Below, piece by piece: positions 7,907-17,253 of a stretch of DNA of 64,000 nt (the first letter of the stretch is position 1; the number at the start of each line of letters is the position of its first letter). The notes under the pieces are model-generated. The model saw nothing but the letters and a program-made list of their open reading frames with translations. It had not been told where the DNA came from and did not search any database. The stretch comes from Exiguobacterium artemiae 255-15. GTDB lineage: Bacteria; Bacillota; Bacilli; Exiguobacteriales; Exiguobacteriaceae. The position numbers and the translations under genes are program-made. The DNA is taken from assembly GCF_000019905.1 (NCBI RefSeq), contig NC_010556.1, forward strand, positions 2,568,001 to 2,632,000, read 5' to 3'.

Positions 7907-9319
7907 TTATGAACTTAATTTTTCTTTCGTCTGTTTCTCGAGCAAACCAAGTCGACGGATTTTTTTCTCTTCAACGACAGCAACAATAGCTAATGCGATG
8001 ACACCCAATACTAATGCAGCATTGAAGACGACAAACGTATCATTCCAACCGTGAAGTGTCATTGAACCAATCGTTAAACCATTTGTTTCAGGGTCAGCAA
8101 TTTTCGCAAGACCTACTTTTGCGATAGAATCACCGAGCAGGTAACCAAATGTACCGACCATACCGTTAGTTACTGTCGTTGCTTTTTTAGGAGCAAAACT
8201 AATGACGGATACGCCAATCAATAGCTGTGGTCCATAAATCAATGCACCCAAAGCAAATAAAGAAGCATATATCATTGTCTCACTAGTTCCATAACGGTAT
8301 CCGAGAACTGCGACAGCCGTCAGCAATAAACAAATCGTCGCAACGAGTGCACGGCGTCCTTTGAGTAAATCAGATACATATCCCCAAATCAGACTTCCGC
8401 AAAGCGCGCCGATCTCAAAGAAGAAAATCGTATTGACCGCACTTGCTGTACTGAAATGCAGATGCTCCGTCACGTAAAGTGGGGCCCAGTTGTCAATTCC
8501 AATACGAACGATATAAACGAAAACATTGGCAATACATAGTGTCCAAATCCACGGATTCGAAATAACATACGTCTTAAAGATTTCCCATTTCGTCATGCTT
8601 TCCGCTGCCAGATTTTCTGGTTCAATCGGTTCTTCAAATATTTCTTCACTTCGGTTCCAACCCAGTTCTTCCGGATCATCTTTTCCAATGAAGAGCCCAA
8701 TGACTCCAATCGTTAGGGCAATCATGGCCGGAAAAATAAACATACCGACTACACTTCCATTAAAGAAGACGTTAGCTCCCCAGAGTGCAAGTCCCCCGGC
8801 AATCGCACCACCGATATTATGCGAAACATTCCAAAAACCTAGATAACGTCCCCGTTTTTCAAATGGAGTCCAGCGTGTGATGGTCGAATAAGATGAGGGT
8901 CCTCCGACTGACTGGAAAAATCCACTTAATCCCCACAATACCATCAAAAGACCGATTGGACTTCCACCGGCACTCATTAAAAGTCCCATCGCTGTAACGA
9001 TCATCGCTGAAAGAATTAATAAGAACGAAATGATACGTTTAGTATTTTTTCCATCTACAAAGTAACCGAGCAAAGTCTTTCCGATTCCATACGTGATTGA
9101 GAAGGCAAAACCAATGTATCCAAGATCTGTCGTCGAAAAACCTAGCTCCTCTTTCATTAACGGTTGTGCTGCTTTAAAGTTATTACGAATGAGATACATC
9201 GCCATATAAGCTAAAAAGACGACTAAAAACGCTTTCAAAAATTGTCTTAACCATTGTTTTCGCTGAACCTCAATCGGTATACCAGCGTTTGGTACTTTAT
9301 TGATACTGAAGAATCCCAT
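7907..9319 (-). CDS. uhpT: UhpT-like hexose-phosphate:phosphate antiporter (MFS, OPA family)
   Basis: 470 residues with twelve predicted membrane segments. The first half has the organophosphate:phosphate antiporter pattern: AYMAMYLIRNNFKAAQP, then GYIGFAFSITYGIGKTLLGYFVDGKNTKR, and WNVSHNIGGAIAGG. This family exchanges inorganic phosphate for glucose-6-phosphate or glycerol-3-phosphate at the cell membrane. The neighbouring binding protein and kinase make hexose phosphate more likely than GlpT's substrate. ATG 9319 follows GGAGG; the upstream gene ends 33 bases earlier, so it is the last gene of that operon. In Staphylococcus aureus the homologous transporter also lets fosfomycin in. Confidence 0.88.
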   Translation of the reverse strand: MGFFSINKVPNAGIPIEVQRKQWLRQFLKAFLVVFLAYMAMYLIRNNFKAAQPLMKEELGFSTTDLGYIGFAFSITYGIGKTLLGYFVDGKNTKRIISFLLILSAMIVTAMGLLMSAGGSPIGLLMVLWGLSGFFQSVGGPSSYSTITRWTPFEKRGRYLGFWNVSHNIGGAIAGGLALWGANVFFNGSVVGMFIFPAMIALTIGVIGLFIGKDDPEELGWNRSEEIFEEPIEPENLAAESMTKWEIFKTYVISNPWIWTLCIANVFVYIVRIGIDNWAPLYVTEHLHFSTASAVNTIFFFEIGALCGSLIWGYVSDLLKGRRALVATICLLLTAVAVLGYRYGTSETMIYASLFALGALIYGPQLLIGVSVISFAPKKATTVTNGMVGTFGYLLGDSIAKVGLAKIADPETNGLTIGSMTLHGWNDTFVVFNAALVLGVIALAIVAVVEEKKIRRLGLLEKQTKEKLSS

Positions 9320-9352
9320 GTTTATTCCTCCATCTTGGATTGAGTCTTCGTA

Positions 9353-10345
9353 TCATTTGTCATAGAGTAAATTAAATCTTCTGAGATAGTCCTGATAATC
9401 AGAGACAATGTCCTGACCAACACTTTTTTTGATTGGCTGCACTTGTGAAACGGCATAGGTCGGTGTCCCAAATGACACTTTCCGTAAGATATCTTGTCCG
9501 TCCTCAGACAGAACGTAACGCATGAAGTCGTTTGACAACCCTTGCTGATTCCGATTTTTAAGTTTCGAAATCGCATTAATTGAATACGTATCCAGTGGAA
9601 TGCTTTTAATCGGATAATACTTTTCACGTAACGATTGTTGATCGCCAATGAAATTAACACCAAGCATTGCTTCTCCACTAGCAACATAGGATACCGGTGC
9701 GAATCCGTTAGCTGTGAACAACCTTGTCTGACGGATCAATTGTCGTAACAAAGTATCTCCTGACGTTCCATATCCGTCAAAGATAGCTTGAAGAATCGTT
9801 GCACCTGTACCCGAATGATTAGGATCCGGTAAAATCAATTCATCCCGATATACCTCTAGTGTCAAATCCTTCAGCGTAGTAGGATACGGAATGTTTTTAC
9901 CGATTCGTTCCTTCCATAAATCCGTATTGACGACGATTGCGAGACGTTCAACTTCATAGCCGATCCAATACCGATCCGGGTCTTGTAATCCTTCCTGCGA
10001 CGAGGTTGCTGGAAATGGAGTGGACAATCCACGTTTTTTTAACGTTTGATGCGCATCCCATGTTCCACCGATGATGATATCCGCACGCGGATGCTCCGCT
10101 TCTTGAGTCACTCGGCGAACCAGTTCTTCTGTTGAGAGCCGGACGAATTCATACGTACATTTCTTAACCTCACAATAGGACGACAAGAGGGCACGACCAA
10201 TATCTTCTTTTGCCGAGACATAGGCTGTCAAGTGTGGTGTCATTTCTCTTGCAGCTGTTCCCTGTTTTGTTTGTTGATTGTTTTGGACGATCCAAATACT
10301 TATGATACAAATGATACTCAGCAAGAAGAGTATCCCTTTTCTCAT
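9353..10345 (-). CDS. HptA-like anchored substrate-binding protein (hexose-phosphate sensor)
   Basis: About 330 residues from ATG 10345, which overlaps the previous stop as ATGA. One N-terminal membrane segment (LLSIICIISIWIV) is followed by an extracellular solute-binding domain of the iron-transport-type class, with phrases RADIIIGGTW, LILPDPNHSGTG and SEDGQDILRKVSFGTP. No ABC permease or ATPase is nearby, so it is probably a sensor rather than a transporter part. In S. aureus HptA is such a protein and activates kinase HptS to induce uhpT. Here it sits between kinase and transporter, supporting the same task. No cysteine lipobox is seen. Confidence 0.75.
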   Translation of the reverse strand: MRKGILFLLSIICIISIWIVQNNQQTKQGTAAREMTPHLTAYVSAKEDIGRALLSSYCEVKKCTYEFVRLSTEELVRRVTQEAEHPRADIIIGGTWDAHQTLKKRGLSTPFPATSSQEGLQDPDRYWIGYEVERLAIVVNTDLWKERIGKNIPYPTTLKDLTLEVYRDELILPDPNHSGTGATILQAIFDGYGTSGDTLLRQLIRQTRLFTANGFAPVSYVASGEAMLGVNFIGDQQSLREKYYPIKSIPLDTYSINAISKLKNRNQQGLSNDFMRYVLSEDGQDILRKVSFGTPTYAVSQVQPIKKSVGQDIVSDYQDYLRRFNLLYDK

Positions 10346-11121
10346 CGACGTTTCGCTCCCTTCCATACTGATGCGAGCGATCCCTTAAGGTAAAACGTAT
10401 TTCCGTTATCATCATCCATGTATTGGACGCTGAATAACGCATCATAAATGGTGATGTTCATCAGGTTATCACGTTTTCCTGTCTCATTGGCATAACGGGT
10501 GATTTGAAGAACACGTGGTTTATCAATTGAATTTAGTGCCCGTCCGACCTCTTCATAATCCGTCATCGGTTCTGCTCTCTTAATTTTTTCCTCAAGTGCT
10601 TTCCGAAGACTAGAATCGATTTTCCTCGACCGTCCCGCATCGAAAAGAATCACTTCTTCGGCTTGATTAAATTGTTGTGAAAGCTGTTGCGGATTATGAT
10701 ACGCATTTAAAAGACGGGCTTTGAGCATTGTCGTCTGACTAAGAGGTTGTGCCGCAATACAGCGTCCATTTAAAATCATCCCTTCCCCTAGTGAAAACGA
10801 CCATGACGTTCCATTCAAGAAACGAAGCGTTCCGGTAAACGTCGTCATCCCAGCTGGACAGTCTTCATTTGTCGCCGTCTTCATTTGCTTCAACAGGCTA
10901 GTGATACGTTGGATTTCGTTTCCGTCCTCAATTGTCTGTTCGCCCCATGCGCGGTGACGAATCGTCAACTCGGTCGGAACCGAATTGTCTGATTGATTCA
11001 GGATATCCGGATTGTCTTTGATGACGTGCAGTCGACCAAAAACATTTTGTTGAAGTAAAAGAAGACCGAGGACAAACAGGATGCCCATCAAAATAAGGTA
11101 AACGATTGTCGAGATCTTCAT
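10342..11121 (-). CDS. Membrane-anchored hypothetical protein of the hexose-phosphate operon
   Basis: 259 residues. An N-terminal membrane segment (IVYLILMGILFVLGLLLL) is followed by an extracytoplasmic domain of about 230 residues. Two parts look similar in kind: a middle strand region (FTGTLRFLNGTSWSFSLGEG) and a late one (NLMNITIYDALFSVQYMDDDNGN). I do not recognise the family. It starts the transporter sub-operon behind the direct-repeat operator and is coupled to the HptA-like gene by an ATGA overlap. It may therefore modulate the extracellular sensor. This role is inference from position only. Confidence 0.7.
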   Translation of the reverse strand: MKISTIVYLILMGILFVLGLLLLQQNVFGRLHVIKDNPDILNQSDNSVPTELTIRHRAWGEQTIEDGNEIQRITSLLKQMKTATNEDCPAGMTTFTGTLRFLNGTSWSFSLGEGMILNGRCIAAQPLSQTTMLKARLLNAYHNPQQLSQQFNQAEEVILFDAGRSRKIDSSLRKALEEKIKRAEPMTDYEEVGRALNSIDKPRVLQITRYANETGKRDNLMNITIYDALFSVQYMDDDNGNTFYLKGSLASVWKGAKRR

Positions 11122-11155
11122 GGTTCATCTCCTTGCTTGGTTCTTAGATTACAGG

Positions 11156-11189
11156 TCAATTGTTTCGCAAATCAGACTCAATTGTTTCG
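11156..11189 (-). promoter_or_regulatory. Direct repeats, probable binding site of the adjacent OmpR-type regulator
   Basis: TCAATTGTTTCG occurs at 11156-11167 and again at 11178-11189. The start-to-start distance is 22 bases, two helical turns, the spacing expected of a tandem OmpR/PhoB-class dimer site. On the minus strand a TAATCT -10 follows with no proper -35, so activation would be needed. Confidence 0.65.
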
Positions 11190-11202
11190 TAAATGTATCT
11201 TT

Positions 11203-11218
11203 TAGAAAGCGTTTTCAA
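11203..11218 (-). promoter_or_regulatory. cre site (CcpA operator) upstream of the hexose-phosphate transporter operon
   Basis: TTGAAAACGCTTTCTA on the minus strand fits the Bacillota cre consensus WTGNAANCGNWNNCW closely. It overlaps the kinase stop codon and lies about 15 bases upstream of the direct repeats, so carbon catabolite control of the operon is likely. Confidence 0.65.
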
Positions 11219-12609
11219 TATTTTTTTGTTTGATCGGCAAGACGAAAAATCATCTCCACTTTAGTACCATTCTCGTCACTATCCACTAAGAACCGACCTC
11301 CCTGCTCGTTCATCAATTGGCGGCAAAGTAATAGACCAAGACCGTTTCCTCCCGCTGATTTTAGAGAGTCAACTCCTAAGGAAAACTCTCTTAGAACATG
11401 AGGATCAATTCCGATACCATCATCTTCAATCCTTAGATGCAGTGACTCATCTATAACAAAGCTTGATATATTCAAAACCATCGCGTCGCTGTATTTGACT
11501 GCATTCTCAAGTACGTTCAATACTACTTGTTTGGTCTGATCCGGTTGTCCCAGTACGAATAATTGTGACAAATTCAACAGTACTTTGATGCCATGTTGGT
11601 CCATTCGAAGTTTCATGATGAATAAACTGTCTTGAATGAGCGCCTCAATATCAAACATCGTCGATGCAATTTGTCCATTCATTCTTTTTTGTTTAGCGTT
11701 CTCTAAATTATCTGAGACTAGTCGCAATAAACGCCGGCTCTCAGTTTCAATGTACTGATAACACCTGGCAGCTTCTTCCGCCTCAAGCTTCGGAATTAAA
11801 TCGACATACCCCATGATCGCCGTCATCGGAGTCCGAAGTTCATGTGTAACCTGATCAATGAAAAGCTGTTGTTCTGAACGTTCATGCTCAAGTTGCCGAA
11901 TATTATGCTGAACCGCATCAGCCAGTGAAGCAAAATCTGCTGCAAGACGATTTAACTCTTCATAAGGGTATTCCGGCAATTTATTTGCATAGTAACCTTT
12001 CGTCAAAGCATGCGAAACACTTCGTAAATCATCGATTGGTTCTATAATTGTACGTGACATCCGACGTGCTGTAACGACGGCAAGACCGAGTAAAATAAGG
12101 AATACACCACTGAACACGTAAGTAAGTTTTCTTAATAAATCAGCTTCTGGTTTCAAATCCACTAAAAAACGAATGGATCCAACGATATCTGTTTCATCGT
12201 AAATCGGGCTCGAAAAAAATAAGACAGGTGCTTCGTTTTCTTTTAAGAACAGATAACTTTGTGTCCCTTTCAGAGCCTGGTCGATATCGCTCGCAAGAAG
12301 TGGCAATTGATCGCGTTCGGAATCCGCAAGTAATTCGGATTTTGATCCAAATAACTGAATACGGACATCAAAGCGGCTTGCAAGGTAAGAGGCAACCGGT
12401 ATCGCACTCTCCGCCAAAGAATCCGCCTGTTCGTTTTCAAGATAACTCATCGTATATAGTTGTGCTTCCCGACTCAATTTTTGCGCGGACTCGACCGCAT
12501 TATCGTACAGATTTGATTGAACAAATGCATAGATAATCAAAAATAAAGTCAGTAAGGCTGAAACCAGTAAAAGAACAAAATTTTCGATGATAACCTGTTG
12601 AAGTTTCAT
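11215..12609 (-). CDS. Membrane sensor histidine kinase of the hexose-phosphate system
   Basis: 464 residues. ATG 12609 overlaps the regulator's stop as ATGA and is preferred to an upstream GTG. Two membrane segments (about 10-30 and 160-180) enclose a ~130-residue extracellular sensor domain. A HAMP-like linker follows. Then come the H-box with phosphorylated His (VTHELRTPM), the N-box (LNVLENAVKYSD), DDGIGID and GGNGLGLLLC of the ATPase domain. It phosphorylates the response regulator encoded upstream. Kinases of uhp/hpt systems usually are of other subfamilies, so this is a different two-component pair doing what seems to be the same job. Confidence 0.88.
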   Translation of the reverse strand: MKLQQVIIENFVLLLVSALLTLFLIIYAFVQSNLYDNAVESAQKLSREAQLYTMSYLENEQADSLAESAIPVASYLASRFDVRIQLFGSKSELLADSERDQLPLLASDIDQALKGTQSYLFLKENEAPVLFFSSPIYDETDIVGSIRFLVDLKPEADLLRKLTYVFSGVFLILLGLAVVTARRMSRTIIEPIDDLRSVSHALTKGYYANKLPEYPYEELNRLAADFASLADAVQHNIRQLEHERSEQQLFIDQVTHELRTPMTAIMGYVDLIPKLEAEEAARCYQYIETESRRLLRLVSDNLENAKQKRMNGQIASTMFDIEALIQDSLFIMKLRMDQHGIKVLLNLSQLFVLGQPDQTKQVVLNVLENAVKYSDAMVLNISSFVIDESLHLRIEDDGIGIDPHVLREFSLGVDSLKSAGGNGLGLLLCRQLMNEQGGRFLVDSDENGTKVEMIFRLADQTKKY

Positions 12610-13277
12610 GCGTCGACCCACTTATAACCGGCTCCGTAAATGGTCTTAAGTCGCTCCCCTTGAGGTCCCAGCTTTTTTCGCAGACGTTGAACCATAATAT
12701 CAACAGCCCGGGTTTGCCCTGAAAAATCAAAGCCCCATACTTGCTCAAGCAATTCTTCCCGTTCAAAAACACGCTTCGGATGTTGCAAAAATAGTGCTAA
12801 CAAGGCATATTCGCGATACGTCAACGGAAGCGGCTCTCCGTCCAACAAAATCGTCCGCTCTGCCGAATCAATCGTCAAAAAAGAATCGTCTACGGTAAAT
12901 GGTTTTGGAGTCATTTGAACAACACGTTTTAGCAAATTTTTTACACGTAGTACAAGTTCCGTACCGTTAAACGGCTTCGTCATGTAATCATCGGCTCCGA
13001 GTTGCAGACCGATGATTTTATCATTCATTTGGTCACGTGCAGTCAGCATTAAAATCGGTAAATCAGGTTGCGATGACCGTAACTGTGGAATCAAATCAAA
13101 TCCGGTCGTATCGGGCAGCATTAAATCAAGAATGATTAGATCAAATGATTGCGTTGCATGCAGCTTTAATGCTTCTTCTCCACTTTTTGCTGTCTCGACT
13201 TGATAGTGTTCGATTTCCAGCTGTAATCGAACGAGATGACGAATGCTCTCTTCATCATCAACCACTAAAATATGCAT
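12606..13277 (-). CDS. OmpR/PhoB-family response regulator
   Basis: 223 residues. The receiver domain has the acidic pair at the start (VVDDEES), the phosphorylated Asp in DLIILDLMLPD and the conserved Lys in ADDYMTKPF. The C-terminal winged-helix ends with GQTRAVDIMVQRLRKKLG and IYGAGYKWV, typical of the family. It is the first gene of the two-component operon. Its probable targets are the direct repeats at 11156. A cre-like site lies near its own promoter. S. aureus HptR is of AraC type, so the regulator here comes from another family. Confidence 0.92.
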   Translation of the reverse strand: MHILVVDDEESIRHLVRLQLEIEHYQVETAKSGEEALKLHATQSFDLIILDLMLPDTTGFDLIPQLRSSQPDLPILMLTARDQMNDKIIGLQLGADDYMTKPFNGTELVLRVKNLLKRVVQMTPKPFTVDDSFLTIDSAERTILLDGEPLPLTYREYALLALFLQHPKRVFEREELLEQVWGFDFSGQTRAVDIMVQRLRKKLGPQGERLKTIYGAGYKWVDA

Positions 13278-13319
13278 AAGTATCCTTCTCTCTACTTGTT
13301 CTTGTTTCTTAGCTTATCA

Positions 13320-13333
13320 TGGTATCGCTTTCA
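13320..13333 (-). promoter_or_regulatory. cre-like site upstream of the two-component operon
   Basis: TGAAAGCGATACCA on the minus strand meets the loose cre consensus TGNAANCGNWNNCA at every fixed base. It lies about 45 bases upstream of the regulator start codon, close to a weak -10. The match is looser and less symmetric than the one at 11203. Confidence 0.4.
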
Positions 13334-13380
13334 CGAAAATTTTCCAACTATTTTAATTACTCCCTGCACATGAATCACTC

Positions 13381-13425
13381 AAAAAAGAACTCTATCCCCT
13401 TTTTTTAGGAATAGAATTCTTTTTT
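13381..13425 (-). terminator. Terminator of the Ig-repeat surface-protein gene
   Basis: AAAAAAGAACTCTATCC pairs almost fully with GGAATAGAATTCTTTTTT around a poly-T loop, just past the stop at 13464 on the minus strand. Confidence 0.75.
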
Positions 13426-13463
13426 AATTTTATATTTTTAGATGTCTTGTACTATACAATCAC

Positions 13464-15917
13464 TTACTTCACGGTAATCTTAATCTGGACGACCGTTTCA
13501 TTTCCCGAACGATCATTTACGCGGTACGTCAACGGATAGATACCTTCCCGCTTCGTATCGACTCGTCCCGTTATTTTAATTTGATTCGTTAGCACGCCGT
13601 CCATTTCATCTGATGCTGTTACACCGGCACTTGGGTTAAACCAACTGTTTCGCTTAATCGTTTTCGAGGCCGCTCCCTTCAGGACCGGAGCTGTCGTATC
13701 CTTGACCGTGACTTTTCGGACGAGTGTCCGTTTATTGCCAGCCGCATCCTGGACACTGTACGTAACAGGATAGACACCGACTTTATCGGTAGAAACCGTT
13801 CCGGAAATCTTCAGCTGTTCTGTCACATCTCCATCGACGTTGTCGGAAGCGGTCACGTTCCGTTTCGGACGGAATCGTTCGTTCACCGCTAAGATCAGAT
13901 CGTCCGCGCCATCAATAATCGGGCGTGTCATATCTTTGATCGTGATGATCCGTTTGACTTCGCTTTTATTACGCGATAAATCGTATGCAGTATAAATCAG
14001 ACTGTAGCGCCCCGGTCGGTTAAGATCAAGATTTCCGGTCACGCTCAGTAATTCTTTCACATCGCCATCCGTCTCGTCGATCACACGAATCCCTTTGTAT
14101 ACATCAAACGATTGACTGGCCGGAATCGTCAATCCGGTAGCTCCCTCGATTTTTGGAGCGATGACATCTTCAATTCTTTTTTCCTCAGTAACATGCAGGT
14201 TGCCTTTTAGATCCTTCACTTCAAATGTAATATACTGTTGTCCGCGTAAGGCGACAGGCGATAACACAAACATCCCTTTTGCGTCAGACATCGTTTGTAC
14301 ATTCTTTTTCCCGATGCGCGCAGTGACTTGCATGAAGGGCTCCGTCTGCCCGGTAATCTTTGTCGCTTCGTTCGTCATGTGGTCCACATTAAACTTGAAA
14401 AACGGCTTCGCTTTTTCGACGATTACTTCGCGACCCGGACTTCGGTTGCCGAATGTGTCTTTCAAATACACCATCAATTTCGTTCCGGCAGATTGCTTCG
14501 GAAGATCGATGTAATACATATCACTGTAACGCGACGATCCTGTATGACGCATCGCAATCCGTTCTTGTCCCCGGTAGACTTCAATGATCGTATCGTTCCC
14601 TTCGCCACCGACCGGTAACATGGTTTGAGTATCCGGTAACTTCCCGACGTAATCCATGATTGGTGCTGTCACATCGTGCAGATGGACGATTTTAACAGCA
14701 CTTGTTCTTCGGTAGTCTCCAAAAGCTTGAACACGAATAGCTTTACTGTCGTCAGGATATTCAAATGCAATTGAAAAATGACCGTCCGCATCGGCTTCAT
14801 CTGATCCAAGACTTACCTCGCCGTAGACATCATTTCGTCTGTTCATAATCTCGACTCGTGCGAACGGCTCGGTCGTTCCTTCCAACCGCAAGACATCATC
14901 ATCGATCGTCGCCGGCACATCGAGACGAACGGCTGTCTTGTCCTGCACTTCAAGCTGTTTCGAAGCAGCTTGCCAGTTTTCATACGTTGCTTCGATTCTT
15001 AACGTCGTTCCCGTTGCTTGTTCTGAAATCGGCAGTTCAAACGTCCCATTATCCGACACAGTGGCCGTCCCAAGCAATAGTTGATCATTATAGAACTTCA
15101 ACTTCATGCCCGGCTGACCACTGCCCGTTATCTTTTGATCCACTATCGAAACCGGGTCGACATTGTAATAATAGTACTGCTGTTCATAGATGTCTGAGCG
15201 AAGACCAAATGCATCGACTGCCATATAACGAAGTTGTGTCGTCCGGTCCAATAAAATCGGATAACGTTCGTAATACTTTGAGCTATCTTCCGTCGGTTCA
15301 GAGCCGTCCATCGTGTAATAGATCGTGGCTTCCTTCGTCGCCTCAAGCTTCACTTCCTCCTCTCCGGAGTATAACCCCGTTGGCATGGACGCCTCGACTT
15401 CTGGATTCGACTGATCCATGATACCGAGCCATTGCCGTGACTGTTGCCCGAAAATATCCGTCAATATGATTTCGATTCCTTTTTTTCCGACGATATCATA
15501 ATTCTGGACAGAGAAAGTCCCGTCCGGTTGCAAAGCTAATGGTTTACCGTCAATCGTTGCTTGAAGGACCGGCAAGGTCGCTCCCGTAAAAGAGACTTTC
15601 CCATCGACTGGAATAAGCGGTTTACCGTAAATCTGTAGTGGCATACGCGGAATGATGGTCGTTGTTTCGATATCGACCTCGACTTGGTCCCCCTTCACGA
15701 AGTAAGCCGTTCCTTGCTCGCGTTGAACGGTAGTCGCTTCACGAACGACTCGTTTGGCACGAATCATGTTCTCTACCATGACGTTTCCTTTACTTTCCAA
15801 TGTCCCGTACACATAGACATTACCCGTCGTGCGTACATTTTTTAAGATGACGTGGGCATCCGGTCCGATATACAGATTTTCTTTGATCGTTTGATTTTCA
15901 AGAACCGTATCTTTCAT
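13464..15917 (-). pseudogene. 3' part of a secreted Ig-repeat surface protein, cut off from its signal peptide by a TnpB element
   Basis: 817 residues without signal peptide. Parts in order: a short beta-rich start (NLYIGPDAHVILKN), a chitobiase C-terminal-like segment near residues 185-250 (IYYTMDGSEPTEDSS), several Ig-like blocks, and three tandem DUF5011/HYR-like repeats at about 585-817, each with the pattern 'DxxDGDVTxxLxxxG...PGxYxxxYxxxDxxGN'. The protein should be exported, but its signal peptide is encoded at 17254-17412 beyond the inserted element. Removing bases 15918-17253 joins the two parts in frame. The element's right end brings a GGAGG six bases before ATG 15917, so a cytoplasmic product may still be made. 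Confidence 0.85.
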
Positions 15918-15928
15918 TGAACTACCTC

Positions 15929-15951
15929 CACCTACGCTTCGCTTAGAGGTG
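15929..15951 (-). repeat. Right-end hairpin of the TnpB element, probable part of its omega RNA
   Basis: CACCTCTAAGCGAAGCGTAGGTG on the minus strand forms a stem-loop just inside the element's end and downstream of tnpB. In IS605-type TnpB systems the guide (omega) RNA covers the tnpB 3' end and this right end. The exact RNA limits are not visible. Confidence 0.5.
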
Positions 15952-15991
15952 AAGGATTCCTGAGTTATCCGACCTAACGGTCGAAACCTGA

Positions 15992-17161
15992 TCAGGCTAA
16001 CCCCGTCGTCCCGACGGTTGAAGAAGCTAAGGTACGTTCAGCTTCTCGTTTGAGATTCAGTCCTGCGTTCACATCCCGGTCGTGATGGATCCCGCAACTC
16101 GGACATGTCCATTCACGCAAGCCAAGGTGTTTCACGTCTTTGTGTTGATGACCGCAACTCGAGCACAGTTGACTCGATGCGAAGGTCTTTCCGACCTTGA
16201 CGACGGTTTTCCCATACCAGTCCGCCTTGTATTCAAGCATGCGGAAGAACTCCGACCAACTGACGTCGGAGATAGCCTTGCTCAACTTACGATTCTTCTG
16301 CATGTTCTTCACTTGCAAGGTCTCGATGCCGATGACGTCGTGGTTTTGGACGATCTCGGTCGATACCTTGTGCAGGAAGTCAGTGCGCTTGTTGGCAATC
16401 TTTTCATGGATACGGGCGACCTTTCGCTTCTGCTTCTGATAGTTCCTCGCCTCGGAAAGTTTCACTTTTCTGTTCAAGGCGATGATCCGACGACGTGATA
16501 ACTTGCGTTGTTCAAGCGCCAGCTTTTTCTCGAGCGAACGGAAGTAACGGTCGTTTTGGTATACCGTGCCGTCCGACAGGATGGCGAAGTTCTTCAACCC
16601 GACATCGACACCAACGGATGAACCGGTCTTTGGCAGTTCGTGGATCGCCTGCTCGACGAGCAGGGAGACGAAGTATTTTCCTGAAGCGTTTCGTCGGATG
16701 GTTGCGTTCAAGATACGGCCTGTAACCTGTTTCGAATGGGCGAAACGAACCCATTTCAGCTTCGGAAGTTTGAGCTTGTTGCATCCAATCGAGACTTCAG
16801 GAAGTTGATTTTTGCCTTGGATATTGGTCTTGTACGATTGGACGGGATTGCACTTGGACTTGAAACGAGGGCGTTCGTTCTGCTTCTTGAAGAAGCGATC
16901 AAACGCATCGGCAAGATGTTTAACGCTGATCTGAACAGATGTACTATCGACTTCCTTCAACCAGTCGAACTCCTGCTTCAACGAAGGAATTTCTTTGGAA
17001 CAAGAGCCGTAGGAAAGTCCAGTGGCCTTGTACCTTTCATTCCACTTCGCCAGGAAGTGGTTGAAGACGAAACGCGAACATCCAATCGTCTTGGCGATCA
17101 GGATTTCCTGCTCTTTCGTGGGGTAGATTCTGAATTTGTAGGCCTTGTGCTTCAACACCAT
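15992..17161 (-). CDS. tnpB: TnpB RNA-guided endonuclease (intact)
   Basis: 389 residues, starting at ATG 17161 behind AAAGGAGGTG. An N-terminal helix-turn-helix-like region ([20 protein letters not shown]) is followed by the RuvC-like nuclease. The RuvC acids are all present: Asp in [12 protein letters not shown], Glu in [12 protein letters not shown] and Asp in [11 protein letters not shown]. The zinc ribbon has CSSCGH and CPSCG. Length and motifs are those of active TnpB proteins. Established work shows that TnpB cuts DNA next to a short target-adjacent motif with an RNA made from the element's right end, keeping the element in place. No transposase TnpA is nearby, so movement would need one from elsewhere. 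Confidence 0.93.
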   Translation of the reverse strand: MVLKHKAYKFRIYPTKEQEILIAKTIGCSRFVFNHFLAKWNERYKATGLSYGSCSKEIPSLKQEFDWLKEVDSTSVQISVKHLADAFDRFFKKQNERPRFKSKCNPVQSYKTNIQGKNQLPEVSIGCNKLKLPKLKWVRFAHSKQVTGRILNATIRRNASGKYFVSLLVEQAIHELPKTGSSVGVDVGLKNFAILSDGTVYQNDRYFRSLEKKLALEQRKLSRRRIIALNRKVKLSEARNYQKQKRKVARIHEKIANKRTDFLHKVSTEIVQNHDVIGIETLQVKNMQKNRKLSKAISDVSWSEFFRMLEYKADWYGKTVVKVGKTFASSQLCSSCGHQHKDVKHLGLREWTCPSCGIHHDRDVNAGLNLKREAERTLASSTVGTTGLA

Positions 17162-17202
17162 TTTTCACCTCCTTTAAAGGGAATATACCCGAAAGGCAGG
17201 CT

Positions 17203-17253
17203 GGCGATTCATCTCCCACTTTCACTTCGTTTAGAAGTGGGAGATGAATCGCC
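17203..17253 (-). repeat. Left-end hairpin of the TnpB element
   Basis: Arms GGCGATTCATCTCCCACT (17203-17220) and its exact complement (17236-17253) enclose a 15-base loop. Such an imperfect or perfect palindrome marks the subterminal end recognised by TnpA in this IS group. Confidence 0.75.

Larger units (their letters stand above)
15918..17253 (-). mobile_element. IS200/IS605-group element carrying only tnpB (IS1341-like)
   Basis: The inserted segment is about 1336 bases. One end (17203-17253) is an 18-base perfect hairpin; the other (15918-15951) holds the hairpin CACCT...AGGTG and ends with GAGGTAGTTCA. There is no tnpA, no target duplication and no terminal inverted repeat, as is normal for this group. 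The host frame on either side closes exactly when it is removed, fixing the borders to within a base or two. Confidence 0.85.

Noticed and set aside
10928..11128. Second small frame over the start of the 259-aa gene
   Set aside because: It is a shadow of the coupled operon gene, which has the ribosome site, the membrane anchor and the ATGA link.
14858..15421. 187-codon open frame on the plus strand
   Set aside because: It lies wholly inside the Ig-repeat surface-protein gene in antisense, is rich in Arg/Ser/Pro and has no ribosome site.
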